In this document: positions 1-10,181 of the stretch, piece by piece | How the letters are laid out: every line of letters starts with the position of its first letter | Position numbering within the stretch: position 1 is the first letter of the stretch | Notes under the pieces: generated by a model | What the model saw: the letters and a program-made list of their open reading frames with translations, nothing else | What the model was told of the DNA's origin: nothing | Database searches by the model: none | Assembly: GCA_009746045.1 (NCBI GenBank) | Contig: RPFO01001130.1 | Location: forward strand, 7,501 to 71,500 | Length of the DNA: 64,000 nucleotides | Source: Mesostigma viride | Taxonomy: Eukaryota > Streptophyta > Mesostigmatophyceae > Mesostigmatales > Mesostigmataceae | Direction of reading: 5' to 3' | Translations under genes and position numbers: made by a program

Positions 1-224
1 CTGGCTTGCAATTGCTGCTCCTCCAACTCACCCCCCCTGGCCTGCTGGTTAATCACCAACTGAGCATCCCAGTCGGCCAAAGCCTTGTCTTTCTCAGCCA
101 CAGCCGCTTCGGCTGCCTCCGCCCCGGCTGTATATTGCTGCAGTTTCTCCTCCAATGCGTCAGCACTGGCGTGCGAGCGCTGCAGTTCCATTGCTGCTGC
201 CAGGTTCCCTGGCTCCTCAGAGAC
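1..224 (-). CDS. Coiled-coil protein gene, exon 3 (runs off left edge)
   Basis: Read on the minus strand from a CAG acceptor at 225-227, this stretch is open in phase 0 to the window edge. It encodes an Ala/Glu/Gln-rich helix beginning VSEEPGNLAAAMELQ and containing AEAAEAAVAEKDKALADW. It starts with the same Val-Ser-Glu as the exon at 822-1010 and resembles it through the coiled-coil part, so the gene seems to have grown by exon duplication. Seen: open frame, acceptor and heptad-like composition. Inferred: a structural coiled-coil protein. No catalytic domain is recognised, and the 3' end lies outside the window. Confidence 0.55.
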
Positions 225-363
225 CTGGTACAGGTGGGATTCATCATTCAAACAGGTTTAGACCTGCCTCAGGTTCAAGCCATGCGCCACCACACAGCCA
301 TGCTGACAGTTCCGCTCATGTAGAATAACAACGCTACTATACTAAAACCTGCAGCATACTGAA

Positions 364-473
364 ATGCCATGCCATGCCATGCCGGCCATGCCATGCCATG
401 CCATGCCATGCCATGCCATGCCATGCCATGCCATGCCATGCCATGCCATGCCATGCCATGCCATGCCATGCCC
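364..473. repeat. (CCATG)n pentanucleotide array, about 21 units, intronic
   Basis: An almost pure CCATG tandem array with one GCCGG interruption near 382. It lies between exons 2 and 3 of the coiled-coil gene. All the long open frames over it (His-Gly-Met-Ala-Trp repeats) are products of the repeat. The same pentamer recurs on the opposite strand at 23,184-23,263. Confidence 0.95.
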
Positions 474-821
474 GCATGTACCATATGACATTTGGAGTTC
501 AAAGGCGCATGTGGACTTCATCCACATTATCAAATAATATATGCCACCCATGACCTACCGTGTATTGTATACGATATACCAAGCTGCACTGTAAGTTACA
601 AGCTGCAACCAGTCACGTATAGACAATAACCATCTGCCACGTATTGTCGAGGATTTTTAATGATAGATTATACCGTGGCATGTACTCCACCATGCAGTCC
701 CGAGAACCACCGCTCATGCAACGTTACTACACATTACATAGTATACCAAACAAAGAGTTGGCTGAGCTAAGAGTTCGATGCAACGATCAGACCTCATCAG
801 ACCGCCAATGCGCTTTCTCAC

Positions 822-1010
822 CTTATCCCATTTCAACTGTAGCTCCTTCAAGGTCCCTTGCGGTTCCGTCAGCTGGCAATCCAAATATGCAGCCCTGGCT
901 TGCCAGCCTCCCAGCTGCCCTTCCTTTTCGGGCAAGGCCTGTTCGGCTGCGTCTGCCCTGGACTGGGAGTTCTCCTGTTGCCCCTCCTTAGCGCGGGATG
1001 TCTCAGAAAC
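822..1010 (-). CDS. Coiled-coil protein gene, exon 2
   Basis: A 63-codon phase-0 exon on the minus strand. The acceptor is CACGCAG just above 1,010 and the donor is AAG|GTGAGA at 821-816. The peptide starts VSETSRAKEGQQ and ends LKELQLKWDK. That ending is nearly the same as the end of the next upstream exon (LKELQQKWAK), which also closes at AAG|GTGAGC. The two exons share the order SQ-R-A, then a QL-GW block, then LKELQ. Symmetric phase-0 exons of this kind can be duplicated without breaking frame. The protein function is unknown. Confidence 0.6.
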
Positions 1011-1982
1011 CTGCGTGGTGCAATCAATCAAGCCGATAGACCCCACCAAATCAATGTCAAGCTCACTGAGATGGCCAGCTCAACTCCAAGTAACGCACCA
1101 TGGCACAGCAACTTTCACAAATACCCCCATCAGAGAAATAAAATGTTTACTAACAACCCTGCTGGACTTGCCAGCAGCTGCACGGGGTCTGAGCATGTGG
1201 AGGCCAGGCCAGCTTTTATGGTCTGGTTTCTCAGCTCAGGGAGCAGCCTGGCTTTTACCACACAGTTGTTCCCTTTTCCCCCTGACCCTCAGGTGAGGAT
1301 CGAGCATGCCGTCGCAATGCTGCATTCTGTAATTCTACTTTCTCTTTGCCATTTCCTTTGCTCATCATGACATATGAGAAATATCTCCATAAGACCCAGT
1401 CGCCTCGATCCTTTGCTCTCACCTTGTCTACTTTTCTCGCTATTAAAACCCTTTACACTTCCTGGAAATAAGCATCCTACTCTCATCATATACCATTCTC
1501 CAGATAAAAAGCCTGCACGATCTACGAAAGACCTGAACGCTTACGGGATTCTACCCTCTATTTTAGAATCTTACTCCCATTGGCCATAATTGCTAACGTA
1601 ACAGTGGTGAGACGCCACACTGTTCTACTCCCCCCCCGGTTCTGGGCCCCTTGATATGAAGGAATACTGTGTGCCACACAGTTTTCCTTCATATCAAGGG
1701 GGAACAGTATTAGGTAAGACAAAGACATTGGCCACTCACTATTGCAACAAGGGCTGACAGAAGTAGCTACAGAGAGCTCTCACGCACGCATTTGACGCAT
1801 ACATTGAGCTATTACAACATCTGGGCACACCTGCTAGGAACATAATAATAACTGTTCCATAATTCGTTGCAAGTGTGAAACCGTTCACATCACCGCTGGT
1901 CCAAATCACTCTGACACCTCGCTCCAGTTCAGAAATACAAGCCCGTGGGGGCAAGTTCTTTTGGAGAAGATAGACTGCTCAC
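1011..1982 (-). other. Intron between coiled-coil exons
   Basis: A 972-bp stretch bounded on the minus strand by a GTGAGC donor (1,982-1,977) and a CACGCAG acceptor. It holds no coding block that I recognise. Its only clear structure is the foldback at 1,647-1,701. Confidence 0.55.
1647..1701. repeat. 55-bp near-perfect palindrome (foldback)
   Basis: Two 27-nt arms, beginning CCCCTTGATATGAAGG and ending in its reverse complement, meet around a single central base with one mismatch. Transcription from either strand would give a very stable hairpin. Short additional pairing (TGTTC...GAACA) lies just outside. It could be a tiny MITE or a small-RNA precursor; no target duplication was identified. 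Confidence 0.75.
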
Positions 1983-2397
1983 CTTGGCCCATTTCTGCTG
2001 CAGCTCTTTCAACATTTCCCCTGTTTTTGCCAGCTGGCGCTCCGACTCTCCAGCCCTGTCTTTCCAGCCCGCCAGCTGAGCTCTCGTTTCAATCAAAGCG
2101 TCTTCCGCCGTGGATGCCCTGGCTTGGCTGCACCGCAGTTCCTCCGCCCTCGCTCGCAATGCCTTGAATCCCCGCCGTGCCTGCGCCTGTGCTTGCGCCT
2201 TCCAGAACTCTACCTGCGTCCGCAACACCTGAACTATTTGGCAATGGTCGACATCAGCTCCTGTAGTGCTGGTGCCACCACGCTGCATTTGAGCCCCTGT
2301 ATTACTTAATTGCATGAAAAAGTCTCGTAATGCCTGCGCCCGGCCCTGCACCGGCTCCCAAATTTGCTTAGCTATAGATGAACCAGTACCCTCCTGC
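1983..2397 (-). CDS. Coiled-coil protein gene, exon 1, 3' part (split by the Copia element)
   Basis: The minus strand is open from the element edge at 2,397 to the donor AAG|GTGAGC at 1,983. The peptide includes GRAQALRDFFMQLSN and then an Ala/Arg/Glu/Gln-rich coiled coil ending LKELQQKWAK. An alternative reading would place an acceptor at GGTGCAG (about 2,346). However, the frame continues without a stop up to the element boundary and agrees with the frame arriving from 10,040-10,181 once one 5-bp target copy is discounted. One host exon interrupted by the element is therefore the simplest reading. Function unknown. Confidence 0.6.
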
Positions 2398-2869
2398 AGT
2401 TAGTCTCCATGCTTTGCTGTAGACTAAGTCTCAAAGGCATTGTGAATACAACGTATGAATAAGCCTTGTAAACCCATGTTGGTATGTGAATATAAATACC
2501 ACGTGGGCTATGCAGATAGGGATGCTAGTCGAGTCGCATACGTTTCCCTAGATAGGTACTTTGGGTACTGAGGTACGTGACAGATGTCAGTACCCAGTAT
2601 ACGTAGTGTCCTGTCATTGGACGGTACTAGAGTATCCTAGATAGGGACCGTACTGCAGCGTGCATTGATTTGTGATCGCACGATGCAGTGACTAGGCAGC
2701 TACCTGTCATCGTGCGGCCTCGGGCCAACGGTCTGCACCCAACGGTCACTGGCGGCGCAGCCGGTGAGAGGAACGTTGATAAAGGGTAAACCTATTTTCT
2801 AATGAACCAAGCAATTCATTGCTCCAAGCTTCAGTGTTCTCAAGCAATATATCCCACCGCATTCTAACT
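2398..2869 (+). repeat. 5' LTR of the Copia element
   Basis: A 472-bp direct repeat of 9,568-10,039 with 6-bp inverted termini AGTTAG/CTAACT. The target duplication copy CCTGC lies immediately to the left. Confidence 0.93.
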
Positions 2870-2887
2870 TGAATTTTATTTGCTACC

Positions 2888-5699
2888 ATGGCTATCACGA
2901 ACAAGAATGTCGCTAAGAAGCTTACCTACAACGAGGATGATGATGGGCAGGATCGGCGGATGCCCAGAGACAACAACAAGAAGCCGGCTGGCGATGCGGC
3001 CATTTCCAAGAAAAAGAAAAAGAACAAAAAGACTCACAATGGTTGCCAGGACGAGGGGACGGCGGCTGCAAAGCCGACCGACCTACCCCCCTCCCCTGCG
3101 AGGCCGGAGGCCGAGACGGCTCCCCCCGGGGAGACCGGCTTACCCTCGACTCCGGCGGCCGCCCCAGCCGCAACCACGGCTGGCGCGGCCATGGCTGCGG
3201 AGACCTCGGTGGTAAACCCCACTGAGGCTCCACAGTCCGGCCCCACGTTGCCATCTCTTCGGGAGCGTATGCCCCGTCAGACGGCCTCGGTGGCACCGGA
3301 CGGGACGATTACCTTTCGTCCCGCCACATCAAACCTTAATGTCCCTTTCGCCCAGGGACATAACCACATTGAGCTAACGTTTGGGCGACCCTCTGCGTCC
3401 CTTCTTCGCAAGAAGAAGGACATGGAGAGTATTAAACTCGCACGGGTGGTGCGAAAACCTGTGGAACCCATCGCCGGACAACCAATGTCCGACGATGAGG
3501 TATCCGACACTGCCAGTCTCCCCGATGGGGAGACTGAGATCAATCTTACCCCAGCGCTCCTGGCGGTCGAGCAGGCCGCGCTGGTGGCAAATGAAGAACG
3601 CCGAGCGCGGCAGCGGGACCGAGAGGTCCGCCGAGAGGCGGCTTTTCGGCTCGCCGCTAAGCGGCAAGAATATGAAGAGGAAGCCGCCCGTCGCCTGGCT
3701 ACCCACCAGGCGATGGCGGACGCGTACCGCGAGGCCACCCAGCGGTTACGTGACCTCTTAAAAAATGCTGACTATCCCATGCACTATGCGGACAGTCAAG
3801 ACCTGGCCGAGCTTGCTCGGTCAGCACACTTTAAAACCATGTCCTCCATCACCCAAGCCAGGGTCACGGAGGCCATCTTGGCCAAACATGGGGTGGTAGC
3901 TGAAGAAGCCCCCCCGCTGGAAACCACCAGCAAGAAACCCTCTCCCCCCCAACCCCTGCAGTACAAGGAGGGACTGCTGGCCCTGGGCGCGAGGAAGGGC
4001 AAAGAGGCGGACTGTCCAGTCCGGCCTGCTATGATCATGGGAGAACCACTCCCTGACATACCCGAGGATGAGGCTGCCTTTCAGGCAGCCCTCCGGGAGC
4101 ATGAGGTACGCAAGGAGATGAAGCGTCTCATGCGGGAGGAGGCCAGGAGGAGAGCAGAGGCAGACACCCCTGCCCGCCCCTCCACCGATGGGGCTGGACC
4201 CAGTGGGGTTACCCGGACACCCCCGGGCTCCCCCGGGCCACCATGACCCCCCCTCCCCCTCCCCCACCACCCCAGGTTCGCCCTGTGGGTTGGGGCCCCC
4301 TCCCAACCAGGGGGGGTGGCCAGGACCCCAGGAGGCCCTGGGGGGAGGTGCAGAGGTGCCACAGGCACCCAACAGGCCTGCTGAGGCCCCCCCAAGGAGC
4401 GGGGATGTCCTGGAACAGCTCGCCATTCTCCAGGCCCAGCTGGCCTCGTTGCAAGATCAGCAGTTAACAGCTAACCAGCTGCAAACTGTCGAGGGCCTGC
4501 GCGCCCTGATGTCGCGGTATGAGCGGGGGACCATCAACCTGGACCCCACCCGCCTGCAACAAGCAACCGACGGCTTCTTGAGGGCCAACCCCCCTCTCAC
4601 AGGTGTGTTTAACCCTCATAAAAAGGAATCCAAAATCAATATTGCTGGCTTGCCTGAGGGTCACACTGTTGAACAAGCTAAGCAATTTGTTTTTGCTTTG
4701 GAGTATGGGATGGAAGGTCTTAACCTTAGACATCAGTTTAAGGCTCTCAGGGCCTCCTCCACATTCCATCAATCATCTCCTGCAATCAGAGCATTGATTC
4801 AAACCTATCAGGAACGTACCCTGACACCTGAAGCAGCCATTGAACAGTGGCCTACCTTTATCACTGATCTGAAACAGCTAGTGCTTACCAATAACCACAT
4901 GGAAGCAGTAGAACGTTTCAACTGGCTTGCTGCATATAAGGTGAACAAGAATAACCTCTCTGGGGATGCAAAAACATACAGGGTAATGATTGAGAAAGAC
5001 CTTGAGCTTCTCAAGCTCCAACCAAGGTATCTCATCCACACCTGGCTAACAAAAGCTAATTTGCAACCTTCTGTCCTGGCTACCCTGCTTACAGGCCTCA
5101 AGTCCCTCTGGGACAACTTCAGAGCTGCCATGCTCTATATCGAGGAGGCAGTGGACCCCCTGGGTACTGGCAACCCAGGCCCAGGACCCCAAGGTCCAGG
5201 GTGTCCAAGGCCACAAACGCAAGGGGCAGGCCAGCCAGGGGGGGCACCCAAGACCCACAAGTCCTCCCACCAAGGGGGCAGTGGCTCTCAGGGGCGTGGC
5301 AACACGTGGCACCGTGTGCCCCTGCATGGCAACCCCAACAACAACAACAACAACAACAACAGCACAACAACAACAGGTCCCAGCAGGGCAATAACAACAA
5401 CAGGTCCCAACAGGGCCAAAACAACAACAACAACAGGTCCCAGCAGGGCCAGAACCGGTCCCAGCAGGGAAACAACAACAACAACAACAACAACAACCAC
5501 CTGGCAACCCTGGTCCATAAGGTGCCTGAGGTGCTTCCACGAGGGCACGCAGGCACAACTGCCCCAACAACGACTCCCTGGCCAACGTGGATCTCTGCCC
5601 GGGCTGCTGGCACGCACGTCATCCCCTGGGCCTCCAGGCAGCCGTTGCAACAGGCCTCGCTACCAAATCAATGTGAGTTCTCTCACCTTATTACTCTGA
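2888..5699 (+). CDS. Copia element gag region
   Basis: Begins at an ATG 18 bp after the 5' LTR. The N-terminal part is Lys-, Pro- and Ala-rich, followed by an Arg/Glu/Ala-rich helix and then a globular stretch with the pattern of Copia capsids. An AAC microsatellite encoding Asn and Thr runs near the end. Position and composition identify it as gag; there is no enzymatic motif. It is treated as a fossil part of the mobile element. Confidence 0.7.
5336..5512 (+). repeat. (AAC)n microsatellite inside gag
   Basis: Several AAC runs are separated by CAGGTCCCAGCAGGG-type spacers. This is a degenerate minisatellite of about 30 bp built on a trinucleotide. The Cys- and Val-rich open frames on the opposite strand come from this repeat. 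Confidence 0.85.
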
Positions 5700-5821
5700 G
5701 GATGATGATCTCATTACCATTGGGGATGGCAACCAGGGCATAATTGATTTTGAGGCAGCAACCTTACTGTCCTCCCAACACCCTGTTCTGGAACCTTACA
5801 TAAAAGCACTAACCCCTACTG

Positions 5822-7026
5822 TTGACAACTCCATAGATATCAAGGAGCTTGCTCATCAGCTGCACCTAGCCATGGGTCATGAAACAGTGGCTGAGGAACT
5901 GGCCAGACGGCTGGGGGGTAGTAGCATGGGAAAACAACTCAGGAATGCAGTAAAACTGGCTAGACAACACTGTCAAGAATGTCAGTTCAATAGCCCCAAA
6001 CCTCAAAAATGGCATACTGCAACTCCTTCCACCAATAGGGGCATGATAGTGGGGGATGTGATGCACATCAACAAAGATGTCCAACCCTACCTGATCCTAA
6101 AAGACTCATGGTCCAGGTTCACAGTAATGGAACCCCTACCTGGCATGTCTGCAGGGCAGCTACGTGTTGCACTCATGATTGCTTTACCCAGATTCTACCC
6201 AGTTGACAGAATTTTGCTTGATCAACAATTTTCTTGTCTGACTGACCTGGAAGGGTGTGAAGCAATAGAGATTGCTGGGCTGGAAGATCATGAGGGTCAG
6301 GGGGTCATTGAAAGAACCATCAGATCTGTCAAAACCCTACTAGCCAAAAATCCTTCCAAGGATGCTACTTCAGGGGTCTATTGTGACAGGGCACTCTGGT
6401 GTCATGAAATGTGCACAACCCTAAACATGAGACCTGTCTTGCATGCCACGTGGGGTGAAGTAATCCCAGCAGGCCTGCAGGCAGGTGTATATCCCCCAGA
6501 GGTGATAGCACTGTACAACACTGCACGTGCACAAACCTCAGCAAAACTGGCAGAAAAAGATAAAACCCATTCCAGGCCAGTATTCCAAAAAGGTGATCAA
6601 GTTCTCTATTACAAGGAAAACAGCTTTGGTAAGGTTGGAACTTGGCTAGGTCCAGTTACCATCCGTGGATTTACCAAAAACAGCAAGACCGTGGAGGTCA
6701 AGCACAATATCAATGGGAAGCGTCACAGGGTGAGCTGTCATAGAATTAAGAAGTATTATTCTCCCATGGCAGACGTGCCTGGGGAAGAGTCTTTAAGCAT
6801 GGACTCACTACTTCTATCTGGCAACTCCAGCATGCCCAGCAGTAGCTCTGAGCCACCAATTACTGCTGTTGACAGCACCACAGCACCCTCTGTGAACCCT
6901 TCCACCCTCAGTGAAGCCAGGCCCACTTCACAACCTGGGGATTGCTTAACCAGGCACGAGGTAGCTGGGTTGGAAGCATTAGCTCAGCCCCAAGGCACGA
7001 ACCTGTCTGCCAACCTCCCGCTCTGA
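5822..7026 (+). CDS. Copia element integrase region
   Basis: An HH-CC zinc-binding arrangement (HQLHLAMGH, then HCQEC) is followed by an integrase core containing GDVMHINKD, DQQFS and a downstream Glu-containing helix (GQGVIERTIRSVK), then a basic C-terminal region. This fits the GAG-pre-integrase plus rve arrangement of Copia elements. It lies directly after gag and before the protease-like segment. Confidence 0.75.
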
Positions 7027-7033
7027 GGTCAAA

Positions 7034-7520
7034 TTGGCAGTCGCCTTGCAAGCACTACACAGGTCACATAAGCAACAAGCTGCTGTGGCCGCAGGGTTGG
7101 CAAAAGTCTCAGCTGTGTGCACTAGTCAGGACCCCTGGACCCTGGCAATAGACACTCAGGCACAGGTCAGTGTGATCAGTGCACAAGCCATCCCTGGTCT
7201 TGAGATTGCACCTTCATTTTGGGCACGGGTGCAGGATTTCTCAGGCCAAAGCTCACTGGATGTAGTGGGACAAGTGATGCTCCCTATACTTGGTATTCAG
7301 ACACCCTTCCAGGTGGTGGAGGGGTACTCTGGTAACACCTTGTTGGGGGAACCTTTTGTATCCTATCCTGGGGTGCTTATCTCAGCTAATGAGCTCAGTG
7401 TCACAGGGGTGGGTGCAGTTCCTCTGGACCACTTTAAAATCCCTCTCTCCAGTATTGTCCCTGGTATGGATGCTGTCATCAAGGCAGTCAACACTCAGTA
7501 TGCACCAGGGGAGATCCCTG
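7034..7520 (+). CDS. Copia element aspartic protease-like region
   Basis: Contains LAIDTQAQVSVIS (an active-site Asp-Thr in a retropepsin-like setting), followed by VGQVMLPILG and NTLLGEPF, which match the flap and ILG/LLG strands of retroviral-type proteases. It lies downstream of integrase and upstream of reverse transcriptase, which is not the canonical Copia order. Confidence 0.55.
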
Positions 7521-7559
7521 ATCTGGACAAGTTAGTGCACAGCCAGTTCCTCCATCCCT

Positions 7560-8628
7560 CAGCCTTTGGGCTGGGTAAGTGGGACATAGCCATGCACTCA
7601 CCCCACCAAATCTCCCACGTCATACAAGAATGCAAAACACAAAAAGGGTTTACCAAGTGGCTGATGGCCATTGTCCACCAAGCCAGGCAGGAATGGGTCC
7701 TGCCCAACCCCAAAAACCCTCAATACAAACCGCCTGTCACCCCTTCATGGGACGTGCCAGAGGGAGCCAAAAAGCTCAGATTAAAATTTGTTCTCAAACA
7801 AAAACCACAAAAAGTGGGCTCCCCAATCTTCCATGCCAGACCATGTGTCACAGAATTAAAGGGGACTCCACACTGCCAAAAGGGGAAACATACACACCTG
7901 GGCTGCAACAAACCTCACTCAGGATCATGCTCTCCCTATTCCTCCACAACCTCAATGCAGGCCAAGACTATGTCTGCAAAGCCACTGACATTAAAAGGGC
8001 CTTCCTCAGGGGGGACCCAGAAAAGGCTGAATCTGTGTGGAAAGGGAAGGTGTACGTGGTAGACACCCCAGCTGTGTGGAAACCTTACATTGATGAGCCC
8101 CACCTTATCATCAACATTGGGGTGGAAGGGCTTGTCAGTGCCCCAAAAATTTTCAGAGACTCAGCAGAGGAAGTATTCAAAAAGCTCAAGGCCACGTATG
8201 ATGACCTGGACCCATGCTTTTTTGTTGTACCCACCCCCTCTGGACTGCTGTTCTTTGTGTGGCATGGAGATGACCAACTCATTTGTGGGCCTAGAGCTGA
8301 GGTGGAAACCTTTATTCAGCAGGTCCAGGAATCATATGAGATTGGCAAACAGGTGGAATTGAGCACAACCCCCATCCAGTTCTGTGGCATCATGTTGCAG
8401 CTGCACAGGCAGCCAGATCAATGGGTCTGCTCTCTCTCTCCTCCTGCAGAATATATTCAAGATTGTCTAGATCTGCTGCATCACACCTGCCTCCCCTTAC
8501 ACATGTGTGCCACTGTTCAGGGCAAACTGGGGTGGTGGTCAGCCATCTGTGGGGCTCCCTTAGCTGTCATCAGCAGGGTCACCCATGATGTTCTAGTCAA
8601 ATCAAATGCAGTCACATCAGGAAGTTGA
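7560..8628 (+). CDS. Copia element reverse transcriptase region
   Basis: Carries KATDIKRAFLRG (motif A, Copia type), a GLVSAPKIF segment where Copia elements have GLKQAPR, and WHGDDQLICG in the position of the catalytic YxDD. Divergent but recognisable RVT_2 family. Confidence 0.75.
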
Positions 8629-8668
8629 TCCATGACTGCCCCCCCTCATCCTCCATGGCCTGAATCTG

Positions 8669-9193
8669 ATGGAAGACATCCACATACACAGTGTCATGGA
8701 CAGCTCCATGGAGAGCAGAACAATCAATCAGATGGGGGCACGGGAATCAGGGCTGTTTTTTCTCACCAACAGGTCAGATTACATGTCCCTCACTTCCTGG
8801 TACAGCAGGCTACACCGCAGAAAACCTGGCAGCAGCAACTCAGCTGAATGTCGTGCTGTGGTGTCTGCTGCATTGCATGCTCGTTCCCTGCAGCACATGC
8901 TCACCTGGCTACAAACCCAGGCAGGCAGCACATGCAATGTCATCTCACATCTCTATACTGACAGCCAATCTGTGATCAGTTTTCTAACCAAGAAATCTGT
9001 TTCTGCTGCTGTCCACACTGACCTGGATTGGGTGATCCTCAAACAGGAGGCAACCTACTTTTCCAGCTGGACTCATGTGGATGATGAGGACAACCCAGCA
9101 GACGCTCTCACGAAGCTGCGGGATGCTGCTGGCCAACAGTACCAGCTCCTCTTTCAGAACATGAACCCCTATGATATCAGAGTCAGTGTTTGA
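8669..9193 (+). CDS. Copia element RNase H region
   Basis: Contains SSNSAECRAVVSAALHA, LYTDSQSVISFL and DEDNPADALTK, the three signature blocks of Copia RNase H. It is followed by about 370 bp of non-coding sequence and the 3' LTR. Confidence 0.8.
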   Translation: MEDIHIHSVMDSSMESRTINQMGARESGLFFLTNRSDYMSLTSWYSRLHRRKPGSSNSAECRAVVSAALHARSLQHMLTWLQTQAGSTCNVISHLYTDSQSVISFLTKKSVSAAVHTDLDWVILKQEATYFSSWTHVDDEDNPADALTKLRDAAGQQYQLLFQNMNPYDIRVSV

Positions 9194-9567
9194 ATAAATG
9201 ACTGGCCATAGCACAGTACACAACCACCACACCCCCTTACCACAGCGATAGCTGCTGGGCGCCATAAAATTCAACACATTCGTTGTGGGGTGTGAGTGCT
9301 GGCTAGGTCAGATTTGTATCCATTTGCAGCTTGAGGACACAAGCTTTGTATCCATTTACTTAATGTGTGCTTCAGTACCTGGCCAAACCAGCCAGCTGTG
9401 TACACCTTATTTAATGTGCAATATAACACCTGGCCAGAACAGCCAGCTGTAACCAACCTGGCTCAACCAGCCATGTCTCTTTTGTACCCCTAATCAACTT
9501 AAAAACAATAACAATAATGTTGGGGGTGCAGACCTGCATTAAGAAATAAATAATAAAACAATACTGG

Positions 9568-10039
9568 AGTTAGTCTCCATGCTTTGCTGTAGACTAAGTC
9601 TCAAAGGCATTGTGAATACAACGTATGAATAAGCCTTGTAAACCCACGTTGGTATGTGAATATAAATACCACGTGGGCTATGCAGATAGGATGCTAGTCG
9701 AGTCGCATACGTTTCCCTAGATAGGTACTTTGGGTACTGAGGTACGTGACAGATGTCAGTACCCAGTATACGTAGTGTCCTGTCATTGGACGGTACTAGA
9801 GTATCCTAGATAGGGACCGTACTGCAGCGTGCATTGATTTGTGATCGCACGATGCAGTGACTAGGCAGCTACCTGTCATCGTGCGGCCTCGGGCCAACGG
9901 TCTGCACCCAACGGTCACTGGCGGCGCAGCCGGTGAGAGGAACGTTGATAAAGGGTAAACCTATTTTCTAATGAACCAAGCAATTCATTGCTCCAAGCTT
10001 TCAGTGTTCTCAAGCAATATATCCCACCGCATTCTAACT
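9568..10039 (+). repeat. 3' LTR of the Copia element
   Basis: A 472-bp copy of 2,398-2,869 with about three differences, followed by the second CCTGC target copy. Confidence 0.93.
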
Positions 10040-10181
10040 CCTGCCCCTCACGGTGACGGATGCATTTGTCCAGCTTGCTGGCGCTGATCTCATCTAGCCT
10101 CCGCTCCAAGCTCCCGAGTTCATGGGTGCGATGCTGACAGCAGCACGGTCTCTGGATTCCCTCCATCGGTGGGCATTCGTC
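10040..10181 (-). CDS. Coiled-coil protein gene, exon 1, 5' part (split by the Copia element)
   Basis: On the minus strand an acceptor TGTCGCAG precedes 10,181 and opens a frame that includes ELGSLERRLDEISASK, a clear heptad-type helix. It runs into the element at the target duplication. The frame is the one that resumes at 2,397, which argues that both parts belong to one exon of the same gene. Upstream exons should lie above 10,200 but were not recognised. Confidence 0.55.

Larger units (their letters stand above)
2398..10039 (+). mobile_element. Copia-type (Pseudoviridae) LTR retrotransposon, about 7.6 kb, young
   Basis: Two 472-bp LTRs (2,398-2,869 and 9,568-10,039) differ at about three positions, and the element is flanked by the 5-bp target duplication CCTGC (2,393-2,397 and 10,040-10,044). 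The LTR termini are AGTTAG...CTAACT rather than the usual TG...CA. Internal parts on the plus strand are a gag region, integrase, protease-like region, reverse transcriptase and RNase H. The RNase H carries the Copia-typical NPADALTK signature. It looks nearly whole, with perhaps three frame breaks. LTR divergence under 1% indicates a recent insertion. It interrupts an exon of the coiled-coil host gene. Confidence 0.92.

Noticed and set aside
275-551. Histidine/methionine/tryptophan-rich open frames
   Set aside because: Produced by the CCATG array; open in several frames at once.
5046-5650. Cysteine- and valine-rich minus-strand ORFs
   Set aside because: Reverse frames of the AAC repeats in the Copia gag region.
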